64,000 nt of DNA. Source: Drosophila persimilis. Taxonomy: Eukaryota; Arthropoda; Insecta; Diptera; Drosophilidae. Within the stretch, counting starts at the first letter, position 1. Each line of letters opens with the position of its first letter. This document shows, piece after piece, positions 35,801 to 48,658 of this stretch. The position numbers and the translations under genes are program-made. The stretch is from the NCBI RefSeq assembly GCF_003286085.1, contig NW_020825288.1, forward strand, positions 5,084,001 through 5,148,000, read 5' to 3'. The notes below the pieces were generated by a model. The model made no database searches and was not told the DNA's origin. It saw only the letters and a program-made list of their open reading frames with translations.

Positions 35801-38000
35801 TGGCAGAGGAGTACTCCCACTCCCAGTGCCAGCAGCTGCACAACTCGCGGAAAGTTCAAGTTGCAAGGAGGCAGCGGCAGCGGTGGCAGCCTCAGCTGCT
35901 AAGCAGATGAAAGAAAAAGGGGTTAAGACCTGATTTGAGGCACACACAAAGAGAGAGAGAGAGCAAAAGGGCCTCCTCCTCACTTCAGATCTGGTTGAAA
36001 GCCAGAGCTCATTGTCTGAGAAATAGAAAGGCTGGCAAGACGATGCCGATGCAGCGTGTTTTTTTTGTCTTCTTGACTTTTTTTTTTTGCGTTGCCAAGT
36101 CAGCGAAGAGTCACGAGGCCACGGGACAGGCGGCAGGCGGCAGGAGGCAGAACTTGCCAAGTGAAAGGCTTTGTAATGTCATTTGTCTGTTAATCATGTT
36201 GTCGTCCCCAAGTTTCTGCGCAAAGTTTTAGCATAATGCGCTCGTGCCCGTGCCCGTGCCCGGGACAAATGCAGAAACTTGTTGAGCCCGGGCCTTCATC
36301 ATCATCATCATCTTCATCCGGGGAGTGGAGCCATGGACTGCGTTTCGGGCAGGCATGCGTGACGCATTCATGTTTAATAGTCGCCCATTGTTGGGGCCAG
36401 GTCGATGATGGCCATGATGATGTTGTTGTCTGCCGCATGCCTTTGAGGTTGACCAGAACGCCGAAGCGCCTGGTGGCGCTGATTGTTGTTTGCTTTGGGG
36501 TGCCGTGGCCTCAGCGTTGTGACCATCAGGGGCTTAGGCCACTCAAATGGATACTCTGTGGTTGACTTGGCCGCCACTCCCCACTCGCCATTCCCCTGCT
36601 CACTTAGCCCACATCCTGCCTGGCCTGCCTGGCCTGCCTCATTCCTGTTGTTTAGTTTCGGTGGAAGAGCAAACATTTAACGTAAATTGATTTCCACTCT
36701 GAAGAGGATAGGATCTACTTCTAGGGAGTGGAACAAAAGGTGAAAAGAATTCTCGTTTGCTCAGCGCTTGATTATTCCACACATTCCATCATCAATCTTT
36801 AGCAGTAGAGTCCACTCGTCCACTTGTCCACTCTTCCACTCTTCTACATCCAACTTGTCATTTCCTTAAGCCAGAGCTTACTTTTGTGCTGGTTCTGGAG
36901 CGCTCCTTAAGCGACTAAGTAAATTTATCTGCAACTTCCACACACGCACAGTCCCTCACATAAATAAACAACTGTGGGGCGTACTGCTGGTAGGCAGTCC
37001 GCAGGATTGGGAATAAAATAATAGACACCCAGTCCTCCCTTCAACGGGGAGAAGGAGGAGCAGGAGGAGGAGGCATCATCGTAAATGAAAATGTCGTCCA
37101 AGCTGTACGCTCGTCCGTTCAGCGCTCATTTAAACAACATTTTATGGGCCAGCAATGCCATGAGTATATCCAAGTGGCAGTCCCAACCACCGGCCACTCA
37201 TATTGTAAATAATACAGCATAATGCCCCCTGCACCAACAGTCGGCAGCGGCGGTTGCCACAACTTGCTGCGATTGCCAGGGGACGCACGCGCGTACTCTT
37301 CAATTACCAACAACGAAGACGCGACATCGAAGGAGTACGACTGGGTACTGGCCTCTGGGGCTGTCTTCAATCCACTGGGACAGGTTCTACAACTACTTAA
37401 TTTTTCGTATACCCAGCCCACAGGCCTGCCGCCTGCCGACTGCCGACTGCCGCCTGCTTACTGCATTCAAACTTTTGCCGTGGCTGTCTGTCGTCTCTCT
37501 GGGCATTTTATGCTTTCTTGATTTCTATTTATTCTGCCTATCGTTGTCGCAGTGGCAGTGGCAGTGGCAGTCGTCTTCGCCCTTGCCCGCGCTGTTTGTT
37601 TGCTGTTTTCCTGTCCGCTGCCGGCCCTCATAATTTGCGCTTTGTCTTATCCATTAATCGTTAAGCAGAAAGGGTGTATTGTACAAACGAATGAGTATGG
37701 AGTGCTTGACTCTCCAATGGGAATTTATATAGATTTAACTTGTACTTTTGTGGGTCTATCTGCAGCCTGGATCATGGGAGACTCTGGCCTGTTCATGGAG
37801 ATCAGGGAGATGTTCAATACCGCCTTTAAGGATATAGAACTGTGCCTTAAATCGTCTATTTATATAGGTATTATCCATATATCGATCAAAATGCATAACT
37901 GATTAGATCTTGTGGTACCAGCGACATGGCTCATACAATCTGGTACATATTTGACAGTCAGAAGTCAAGAAAATCAGCTTCTAAAAACCTTCTGCCCCAT
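29808..38000. other. Non-coding DNA upstream of Toll, segment 1
   Basis: Presumed Toll 5' UTR intron or 5' flank. No coding sequence is supported. It holds short CA runs near 30340-30362 and 33450-33500, a (GA)n at 35577-35600, CTGC repeats near 33899-33918, and a (GCAGTG)n at 37550-37575. AT-rich unique islands at 30530-30960 and 37660-38040 carry open frames of about 80-90 codons with no family features. A TATACCC-type element end may lie at 32196-32235. Confidence 0.6.
35577..35600. repeat. (GA)12 tract
   Basis: This GA dinucleotide run is a potential GAGA-factor binding tract. Further GA/CT runs occur at 35947-35964, 51358-51371, 52377-52400, 54449-54465 and 61286-61304. Confidence 0.85.
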
Positions 38001-41000
38001 CATCTTTTTTCCAACCATTAGTGACCCTTCCAATGGTCATCCCCTAGTCGTTAGCTTTCCCATTCCTGGGATTGCATGCAGTTTAATTCGCGTATCCCCA
38101 GCGTACCAGCTGCGAGTCCAGACCCTTCTTTTGTTCTTACGATTGTGCTTCAGTTCTGCCTGTTGTTTAAATGTGAGTCACGTTTAAAGTTTTCTTTTTC
38201 GTCTGCTCCGCACTCGGGGGCCTTAAATGGTATGCCACTCCATGATTATGGTGGCCCGAAGAGGAACCCCATCCCCCCATAGAGTATAGAGCCCCATAGC
38301 CCATATAAAGCGCTAATTGTGAACATTTTGCGCTTGTTATAAATAAACGCACACGACTTTATTGGTTTTGTTGTTCTGAGCTGTTTCCAATATGGTGGCA
38401 GGCCATCATTTTTGGCAGCTTTTGGTCTGTATTACATACAAGAAAAACCCCCCAAAAGTTGCATCTCCATCGATAATTAAGTGACATTAGCGCTTTTGGC
38501 CTGGCGCCAGTTGTGTTCTTAGCCTTGGCGTCGACAAAGTTTTTCCGCCAGACAAAAAGCAGATGCGTAAATCACTCTGATTAGTTCTTGGGATTGCTTC
38601 CAGGAGACAGTTATCCTCCAAAATTAGTTCAAATAAATACTGGTGTATGTTTTTTCGAAGAGCATACGAGTATTTCCAGTCGAAAGGACTTATCTGTGAC
38701 AGGATTTAATCCCAGGTTCATATTTATATGTAAAAAATGTGGAATATTTCGGACATGTAGTCGCCACATCCGCATAAGCCCGATATTCGTTTCATTTTAT
38801 TTTATTCGATTTCCCGCTTGATTTTCGGGTTATTTATTGTTTTAAGGTCACTTCTCGTTAGGGTTTTGTATTGTGTGGGCCCTCTTGGATTGCTTGGGCA
38901 TTAAAAATGCATAAATATTGACGGAATCTGGCGCGGCTTTGATTAACATTTAAAACTCTCTCTCTCTGTCTCCCTCGCGAATAAGTGCTGAAATATGCGC
39001 GCATTTATGGAGACATTAACATTTATCATAGCTTTTCCAGTGGGGATCCACTGCTTAACATAAATTCGCCAATTGCCGAACGGCGAGCGCCCCATGGATG
39101 GACCGGACGGACCGGACGGAACGGATCGACCGACCGCAGTGGCGATAAATAAAGATTAAAATCTCTGTGAAATGTTCACAAAAGTGCCCTGGCACTTCAT
39201 TTCAATTTATGTACACAAGTATTTATATGGCCACGCACTCTCATGCTGGAGGTTCTGCAGTGATAAATCAAAAATTGCTGCATACTTTTTGGCGGCATAC
39301 AGCAATATTGCAGAGGTCCTTCGACTGGTGTCTGGGACCCCTTTGCGTGCATTTATTTGCATTGTTCCCACACAATAAATGCAATTTCATGTTTCAATTG
39401 CAAAAAAGCAAAACAACCGAGGGGAAAAGTCAACTTGGAGAGTCCTACAACAGGCGCCATTACTGGTAGCAAGTGAAAAATCAAAATGGCGCCCGAGCTG
39501 AAAGTAAAAACATTATGTATACGCCGAGTGGTACCGCCTATTAAAATTCACAGCGTGCCTTCCAATTTTTATGCACGCCCGTGCCCCGTCCCCTCTGCGC
39601 GTACCATTTCCTTCTGGACACTTTCAGTTTTTGCTGTTGTTTGCATTTTTATGGCCATTAAATCAAAGTACAAATAAAAGAAAGTAAATAAAAAAATTTG
39701 TTACAACCTTAATAGAGGTGCGCCATGGAGTGGTGGTGCGGCAAGGGGTGGCTGGCCTTTTGGTTCACAAATGAAATGAAATGCTGAAATCTTGTCATAA
39801 AAATGCGAGAATTCGTAAAGTGCACTTTATGCGCTACATTTGTGACCACCCTGCCACCACTGCCACTGCCACTGCCCTGGTGATGAACGGACTATGCTGC
39901 ATGCCGCACGGTTGGGGAAATTGCATCAAGAAAATGAACAAACAAATGGGATTGATGATGAGATATAAGAGAGAAAAGTGTGTGCGTGAAAGGGAAATAA
40001 CCCGGTGAGAGCTCTTGAGCAAAGGATCGAGGATTGAAGGCTCCGCATGTGTAATGGGATTGCTGTAAACCAACAGAAGAGGAAAATAAAACGAAGGACA
40101 TGTTGCTTGAAACGATGGATATTTACTCCGAAGTGCCTCTTTAAATATTCGTATCTAATCAAAAAAATTAACATTACTAATTCTATCATTATGCAAATTC
40201 CTCGGTGACATTTTTGGCTGTTAATTTGCCTTTAATTATGCTTTAATATTTAGACCAACACACACCACCACTCTCTCTCCCTCCCGGCCAGCCAAATATT
40301 TAGCATAATTGTTGGCTAGAAATTCCAGGCCCCAGCCCTTGGCCAGAGCGGCGGAAAAGCTGGCTCTGGCTGCTGTGGTGACACTTGAAAACCAACCAAA
40401 AATAATTTCCTGGTAATACGCATACAATTTTCGTATATTTACATAATGTGCACTGCACATATTTTCAGTTGCAGGAGCAGTAGTCGCTCACTCACCCGCC
40501 CCCTCCCCCCCGCTCCGCGGGCGCCCTCTCGCTCCGCTGCATTAATTGGTTTTTCGTTTCAAATATTTTCCTGGCCAAGAAGGGTCGCTCGGCGACAGAG
40601 GTGTTGAAAACTATGCAATTTTATATGCAAATGCAAATTTAATGAGCTTTAACCCAACGACTCTGTCATGTGCATGGGCCTGGGTCCGCTCCGTGGCCCG
40701 CGCGGGTGTTAATTTTTTGCTTTTCTGTTGAACATTTTTGGTTAATTTTTAATTTTAATTGCAGTCGCTTGTTCAATGTTTTATCTTATTTATTTTGCTT
40801 ATTTTGTTTTGTTATTGTTGCTGTGGCCGTGGCTGTATTTTGCATAATTATGCATTGGCCATTGGCTGACTGTCAACATGGCATCTGTGGCACGGCGTTT
40901 TTCCAAATAAACATTTTATTATTTATTTGACAAATACCTACATAACATAGTCGTCGTGTAGAGGTCAATGTACGATGTGGTTTTTGGTCGTTTTATGATG

Positions 41001-44000
41001 ACTACACGGTATGCAAAAAGTATTTGGGGCTTTTGGGAGACGAGTATGCTTCGATTTCTGGGTATATAACAGGTAAAATGGCTGTGATTTGGATCAATAA
41101 TAGCCATAAACAGTGCATAGATCATTCTGACTCTTCATCGTCATTGGGGATGTACTTTAACGCGTACAAATAGTTGTACAATCTTTATTAGACACAAAAT
41201 GGTTTAAATATTGCAACTAAAATGAAGAAAACAATCTGCCAGGCGGCTCTTGTTACTCTTCATCGTCATTTGGGGTCCATAAATAATTGTAAAATAAATC
41301 TTAAATCGTAGGCAACGGCTGAAGTTCTCCGCTGACTCCACACCCTCCCATCTCTCAGGCAACGCTCTCCCCTGACTACCAGGTATCGCCTTGTCGTTGC
41401 ACTCCACCTATAGGGTTTTTTGTTGGTTTTTTGTGGCGGGGGTGTGACATTGCATCAATTAAACTAATTGCGCATTTAAATTGGCAAATTATTGGCTCGT
41501 TCTTTAATCATAAATTATTTATTTATGCAATCAATTTGCATAAAGTCAAATAAACCGATGAGCATTGTTGTTGTCTCTCTGTTGTTGGTCTATGGGTCAA
41601 TGCCAGGAGCCCCTTCCCGGGCTCACGGGCTCCCAGTCCAAATGCAATTTAAATTTTGTACAGAGTTTGGCCTTTGCTTATTCTTGTGGACGGCATTTGG
41701 AGTACTGAGCCCGAAATGCTTTCATTTTAATTTGCGGTCATCCCGCCCACAGTCCGGGTTCGGGTTCAGGATTGGGATCGGGATCGGGGTCACCGGTCAC
41801 CGGTTTGGCGGCGTCACTGGTCGCTGGCAAAACCAATTAAGTGGGCTCTAAGGCTTCGGCCAACGAGAGCCGCATAGCCGGCCATAGACTACGGTTCTGG
41901 GAGCGCGTCAAATTGAAAACCATGTGCGAAATTTAAACGTTTTTTTTCGGCCTTTTTTTCGGGTTTTCCAGTTTTTCATTGCCGCCGCTGCTAACTTTGT
42001 GCAAAATTTAATTAAATTCTTTAGCTCTTTGAGCCGCAGGGACGCAGAGATGCAGAGATGCAGGGATGCACTCTTAGCGCATAATTTGTCTGCCAGTTGA
42101 GTGCTGGATGCTGGATGCTGCATGCAACAAAGCGCTCAAAAAAATATATATCCACACATGTATTGCCAGAGTGTTGCATACAGCTTGGGGCACAGCTCCG
42201 ACTCGATTGTGTGTGCACCGTAGAAGTATATTAATAGTTGCTGTGGCGCCTCCGCTTGTCCTGTGCCACCACCACCACAGTAAGCCCTTTTCAGGCATTT
42301 TTTTAGTAGCACTTTTTGTGGTATTTGTTTTAGATGCGACGCCCATAAAAGTGCCGCCAGAAAATGTTTAAAAAGTGTTTTTCCTTATGCAACAGCCACG
42401 ACAAAGTGTTTGTGGCATATACTCGCAGTGTGCACGCCCTTTTTCATGCCCCTACTGTTGACATTTTCAAAAAAAAGTGCCTGTCACAATGCATTTTCGC
42501 ATTTTGCATCCGCAAAGAGAGCAAACCATGGGCGGGTAGGAGCCCCAGAAGTGGCAATAAAACAATGAAAGTCAGAGTAGGGGAATGGCTTGGTGATACC
42601 CTGGAATATGCATATCTTATGCGAATGTGCTGGAAGAAACGTTTTCTTCGACTATCATTGGGAACAGACTCTGTTGAAAGAAGATATAGGTCTATTCCCC
42701 ATCGATCGAATGATCTATGATGAGAAATATAACACTTTATAGGCCCCTTTCCATCTAAAAACCCATCATATCCCAGCCTGGGAGGTCTATCAAATTCCTC
42801 ATGTGTCTGTGTCTGTGTGCGGCTGACAGTGAGTGATAAAAGTTATGAACTCTTTGGGAAATTCGCTAAAAAATTTACAAGTGTTAGAAGCGTTATGTGT
42901 GTATGTGCATCCTGTGTACATATATTTTCATCGTGTCATATTTTTCTTTTTTGTTTTTTTTTCTGTCTAGAGAGAGCGCGCTGCGCATTTATGAAAAATA
43001 ATTGCGGTTTGCATTTCTGTCGTTCGTCATTTTTTTGTTCTGTTTCTGTTTGTGCCACATTTCCGGGGCCCCGGTGCGACCCTTACAACAACTCGGCGCT
43101 AAAACATATTTATTTAATGCAATTTATTTATGTTTTCCCCATTCGTCCTTTGCTCAATTAAACAGGCAACCGCAGAAAAAAATTAACAAAAATCAACACC
43201 ACACAAAAGAACAACAACAAAACATATCAGATTAAATGAAAACTGAGTACAAAAAGTGAATTTTGTGTAATATTTAATAACATATTTAATGATATATAAA
43301 TAATTGGATGCCAAATGAATTTTTTGCCGTTTTTTTCTTTCTTTTTTTTGCGTTGAATAAACTATTATTTTGTATGAATATTTATAGGCGCTGAGCGCTG
43401 TCATAATATTTATTTTCACTTACCTTTCGCTTGTCGAGCCTGTGTCGTCGCTGCTTAATGCAAATGATGACTGGAATCCTTGAGTCCTTTTGGGCCTGCT
43501 GCTTTCTTCTACTGACGTTGCAGGTTTTTGTACATTTTCAATGTATTTTTAAGTAATTTACTGCAACAAAAAAGCGTGAAAAATATGCAAATTAGTTGAT
43601 GGTGCCACAAAACAAGAGGCCGCGTGGGGGGCATGGCTGATTAGCATTTCAAATGAGTGCCGGCGGGAGGGGCGTGCCATTTCTTCAGCGACTTTTCAAC
43701 TTTTAGCCAGACAAGTGCCTGTATGCATATGTGTGTGGGTGTGTGGGTGTGTGAGTGTGGGTGGGTGGTGTATGGGGTATGGGGTGGTGCTGTCATTATG
43801 ACACTAATTATGTCATACATATGCAAAAGTAGCAAACAACCCGTGCCCGTCCGTCTTTCCTGTCTATCCGGACTTGTTCCCTTGCGGTGGGTGCCGCTCG
43901 TGGCTCAAGTGGTGTGCACATGACACGTGTGTGTAAGCCACTTAAATTTTAACGCATACCTAATGCCTATTCATGAGTCCTGCCTGCTCCACCAAAAAGG

Positions 44001-46531
44001 GCGTGTACGCTTAATTAAATTAAGCTCCGCTGTTACTCGTACTTAGAATTTGCAATGCAAGCCATCAGCATCACCATCGCCAGACATCACCGCAAAACAA
44101 TTTGCAAGTCAAGTGCGTTATAAAGCAGACAGCGACTGACTGACTGACTGACTGTAAGTGTTGCAGCGATAGAGATGGGCAGATTCCAGACCAGTGCTGG
44201 AAAACTGCAAGTCGTGTGGGCTTCAGTGACACGAAAGGCACGACAGAAAGAGAAGACGATCACATATTCCCACCGATATTACGGTTCTACTACTGTATAT
44301 CATTTAATATACATTTTAGGATAATTATGGCATCCCAAAAGATTCATTTCATCGCTTAAACCCACCTTCTTTCCGATATCGTGCTGTTTACTCAATCCCT
44401 TTGCCCATCTCTAACCACAGCTGATGCTTGAGCTGAGCCAGAGATGGATTGCTGGTTGGGATTCCATTTGGAAGGGAACTATGCTAAAATAACAGTACTT
44501 TGCAGCCCCCCACTTGTGGCCACATGCATATTCAGAAGACTGAAATATGATTTTATTCAATTTTACGCCACTGTTGGGGCTTTCCAGGCAATCGAATCAA
44601 ACAAGAAAACAATTCAGTGGAGAGACAATCAGCTTTTATTGCAAAACTGTTTCTGTTTATTCAAGAAAATAATTAAGAACTAAGCCTCAGATTGCAAATA
44701 AATAACAAATTCAGTCGAAAGGCAGATCTCTCTCGGGGGGGGGTTAACAAAGGACATGGCAGGACCAGGACCCGGGGTCAGGTCAAGTCCTGTAATTTGA
44801 TTACAAAAATCTAGAAAAGGGGAAAGATAAACTTTTCTTAAATTTACATATTTGGATATAAACATTTTTGCGGGCCTAGTCATAAATAAGCCAGGCATCT
44901 TGTTGTATCTTTGTATCTTTTGTATTTGTTTTTGTTTATTTTATATGCATGGCCGGGCTGCTTCCTCAATAAATTTATCAGCTCTCATCTACCACTTCTC
45001 AGGGCTCTGTCCGTCCGTCCGTCCGTCTGTCCGTCTGTCTGCCTCTCATATTTCTGTGAAGGCCCAAGTCCACTGCCGAAAAATGTCTAATTGCTGGTCG
45101 GTCGCATATGCAAATTGCCAGTTATCAAAACTCTGGACAACTCTTCAGGAATTCGTAATCAAATTGCTCCTTTGTGTGGCACTGGCCATAGATTGGGGGC
45201 AGGATTGGGGGGGAGCACAAAATTGAATGAATATAAATTTTGAGAATTTGTGGTCTGGCTCTGACATTGATTTCTCTTTGTTGGCCAATCTTCCATTGCA
45301 TGTCTAATGGAGATTATCTGTTAGCCTTCGGAAAGGTGCAGTTTCAGCGCCTTTTCACATGCCACATCTCTGAGGTCTTCATATTTGTTGCGATTGTAAT
45401 AGAACTACGCTGGTTGGGCATTTATCTGCATGCCACTTTTGCCGGATATCTTTGGAATGGTTCCTCTAGTATATTCCTGGGTTCTTCCCTCAATTAACCT
45501 TCTCTTAGGACAACCCTTTTCGGGCCATCTATCCCCATGCACATCTCCCATAGGATGTGGCATGTCTGTGGAATCATCTGAATGTTTCTGGCCGGCCATC
45601 TATCAGGCACTTTTGGTCTTGTATCTTGCATCTTGCATCTATGGCTGGAATGAAGTATCTTTTGAAGCAGTTAATCTGCCATAAGCTGCCCCTTGTGGAA
45701 GTACACCTCTCGCTGTTTCTGCCATCGGGTCTCTGGCCATGTATCTGCTAATTTGCATAGGCCAAAAAACCGCAAACCCTTGTTGCTGTTCTTGCTGTCG
45801 TTGTTGCCACATTACGAGTATGTGTGTTGCCTGCATTCGTATTCATCCAAGCATGCGGTAACATGCATTCAGCTCAAACAACTCCCTCTCCTTCTCCCCT
45901 TCTCCCCTCCTCTTCTGTGGCTGTCTGTCTGTCTGTCAGCTCTGTCTGGCTGCATTTTCATATTGAAAATCACTGAAGTGGCAGACCAGTTACGTCTCTC
46001 TGTCTCCCTCTCTCCCTCTCTCTCTCCTGCCTCTGGCTCTCTTTTATGACTTTTGTGTGGCAGTTTTGGTTCTTCGAAAAGATACAAAAAAAAGAGGAAA
46101 GAGTAGACCCCACCGAGTGGAGCGCATTTTAATTTTAATAGACATGGGGCCCGGCCGCCCTGTTGAGCATAATGAGAGCTGCTTAGGGCTCCAACAGGCA
46201 GCAGGGGAGCCTTCAATGGATGTTAATAAAAGTATGGCATGCATAATTTTTATTGCCCTGCCACACTGCCACTCCCCCGACTGCCATGTGCCGTATCTTC
46301 TCTCTTCTTTTTGTTTAATAATGAAATGTGCAAATGTGTTTTTCAGATCCATTCCACCCCGGTCCCCCAGTCACCCAACCCCATTTCCCATTTCCATTCT
46401 GGAGCGGCAGCACTCCATAGAGCACTGCATCTGTGTTTGTATCTTATGGATGCACGCGCCCTGCATTTTTTACATAATTACATTGCAGCCCCCCAACAGG
46501 CCTGGCTTTTGGCTTTTGTTTCTTGCGTTTT
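38001..46531. other. Non-coding DNA upstream of Toll, segment 2 (AT-rich, homeodomain/POU-like sites)
   Basis: No coding sequence is supported. Between 38800 and 43600 the DNA is AT-rich, with many TAATTA, TTTATGG, ATGCAAAT and CAATTAA sequences. This composition is typical of developmental enhancers. GTCC/GTCT tetramers lie at 45007-45043 and a GT-rich stretch at 43728-43775. CT-rich tracts occur near 45885-45910 and 46000-46035. Confidence 0.55.
45007..45043. repeat. (GTCY)n tetranucleotide repeat
   Basis: GTCC/GTCT units without the flanking core of a DINE-1 element. It may be an independent microsatellite or the remnant of an element. Confidence 0.75.
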
Positions 46532-47677
46532 TATACCCGATACTCAAAATGAGTATTGGGGTATATTAGATTTGTGGTAAAAGTGGATGTGTGTAACGTC
46601 CAGAAGTAATCGTTTCCGACCCCATAAAGTATATATATTCTTGATCAGCATCAATAGCCGAGTCGATTGAGCCATGTCTGTCTGTCCGTCTGTCCGTCTG
46701 TCCGTCTGTCCGTCCGTCCGTCTGTCCGTCTGTCCGTCTGTCCGTCTGTCCGTCCCCTTCAGCGCCTAATGCTCAAAGACTATAAGAGCTAGAGCAACGA
46801 TGTTTTGGATCCAGACTTCTGTGATATGTCACTGCTCCCAAAATATTTCAAAACTTTGCCCCGCCCACTTCCGCCCCCACAAAGGGCGAAAATCTGTGGC
46901 ATCCACAATATTAAAGATACGAGAAAACAAAAAACGCAGAATCGTAGAGAATGACCATATCTTTTAGACTGCAGAATCTGAATTGGATCGTATTACTATT
47001 ATAGCCAGCATCAAGAAAACAATTTCATTTTTTCTCGCCCTGTCTCTCTCTAACACACAGGTAGCATAGGCGGCTTTGCTTAGAGTAAAACATTAGCGCC
47101 TAGATCTCAGAGACTATAAAAGCTAGAGCAACCAAATTTGGTATCCACACTCCTAATATATCGGACCGAGACGAGTTTGTTTCAAAATTTCGCCACACCC
47201 CCTTCCGCCCCCGCAAAGGATGCAAATCTGGGGATATTCACAAATCTCAGAGACTATTAAAGCTAGAGTAACCAAATTTGGTATCCGCACTTCTGTTAGA
47301 TCTCACTATAAAACCTTTAACTCAAAATTTCGCCCCACCCCCTTCCGCCCACACAAAGGACGAAAATCTGTTGCATCCACAATATTGCAGATTCGAGAAA
47401 ACTAAAAACGCAGAATCATAGATAACGACCATATCTATCAGATTGCTGAATCTGGATCAGATCAGATCATTTTTGTAGCCAAAAGGAACAAATCAATTTG
47501 CATTGGCTACGCAGCGCCCGACGTCACGCTCAGACTGATTTTCTGTCTCTCTCGCACGCACTCTTTGTCGTGTCGTTTAATATTAGCGGCGTCTGCCGGA
47601 GGAAAGCCATACTGACTTAGTATCGGGTATAACTGTAGAGTTGCGGTGTCCGCAGCAACTCACAACGTTCCCCCTCG
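46532..47677 (+). mobile_element. DINE-1/INE-1-like non-autonomous element (Helentron-related)
   Basis: The element starts TATACCCGATAC (46532-46543), matched by a perfect inverted copy GTATCGGGTATA at 47620-47631. The start forms a near-perfect palindrome (46532-46565). The conserved block around 46610-46675 (CCCCATAAAGTATATATATT, then CTTGATCAGCATCAATAGCC) precedes a (GTCY)n tract, the usual DINE-1 arrangement. A hairpin (47638-47661) lies just outside the second inverted repeat. An internal segment is duplicated with about 474 bp offset (46887-46990 against 47361-47465), and a third partial copy of the AAATTTGGTATCC block lies in between. It encodes no protein. DINE-1 elements are abundant non-autonomous Helitron-like sequences in Drosophila. 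Exact ends and subfamily are uncertain. Confidence 0.72.
46676..46755. repeat. (GTCY)n tract inside the DINE-1-like element
   Basis: About 20 GTCT/GTCC units alternate in higher-order blocks. This is the variable tetranucleotide region characteristic of DINE-1 elements. Confidence 0.85.
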
Positions 47678-48621
47678 TTTTTTTCTCTGTTTAGTTGCTA
47701 ATTTATTTGTATATGCATTTGGGTCTCCCACTTTGCAGGGGCTTTCATTCATGCAACATACATGCAGCTTCTGTTCCACTCCACTGTGCCTCCATTCTGC
47801 CACCACTGTGCCACCATTCTACCCCATACTCCGCCTCCTCTCCGCCTCCTTTCTGCTCCATACTCCGTCTCCTCTCTGCCCCACTCTTTGCTCATTCCTT
47901 TTGTATACATTTTTCAGCAATTTCTGCCTTTGTTCCACACATTAGAATGTATCTGGCGGATATGTTTTTCAGCAGTCTTTGTTCGCTTTCAAATTGTAAT
48001 TACTTCAATTGCAAAAAACTCCCTTTAGTTGTTTATATCTTTTACACCATTTTACACATGTTTCATAATTCGCGCTTCGGTGCGCCAAAGCCTTTTAAAT
48101 GTTGCAACAGCAGCGGCAGCGGCAACAGCAGCGGCAGCAGATTCATTTCACAGTATGCCCTGCTTTGGTTTGTTCGTGCGGCACTTTCTGCGGCTTCTTC
48201 TCTTCTCTTCGTCTCCTCTCCTTCCCCTTTTCTGCTCATTAGAGCCATGGTTCTTTGTGGCTGCTGCTGCTGCCTTTTACCGTTTGCTGCGGCTTCGATT
48301 TCCCATTATATTAAAGGTAAAAGAAAACTAGTTCTTGTTCTGCTTTTCCTTTTCCATCTCTCCCTCGCTTTTTGGTTTTCTTTTCTAATCAAGTTGCCAC
48401 ACGGCCACTGCTGCCACTGCTGCCACGCTGCCACACACAGCAAGCGCATTGAACCAGGAAAGTAGATTTATGCATTGTTCTTGCTGCTTGCCGCCTGTTT
48501 CTTCGTGTTGGCGGTTCTAGTGGTTCCAGTGGTTCCACGAGTGGCTCTGTAGTGGCTCGATAGTGGTGATGCCTCTGCTGTGCAGCGTGTTAATTACCTT
48601 TTGTGTGGTGTAGAAAGTCGA

Positions 48622-48658
48622 CTGGCTGGCTGCCTGCCTGCCTGCCTGCCTGCCTGCC
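48622..48658. repeat. (CTGG/CTGC)n tetranucleotide repeat
   Basis: CTGG units grade into CTGC units. The same motif recurs at 22582-22604, 33899-33918, 57976-58004 (other strand) and 63011-63038. Confidence 0.85.

Noticed and set aside
37552-37902. 116-codon frame with a hydrophobic start
   Set aside because: The hydrophobic N terminus is a translated (GCAGTG)n repeat. There is no splice or poly(A) support.
47695-48465. 256-codon frame after the DINE-1-like element
   Set aside because: Built from CT-rich and CAG repeats with no conserved-looking segment.
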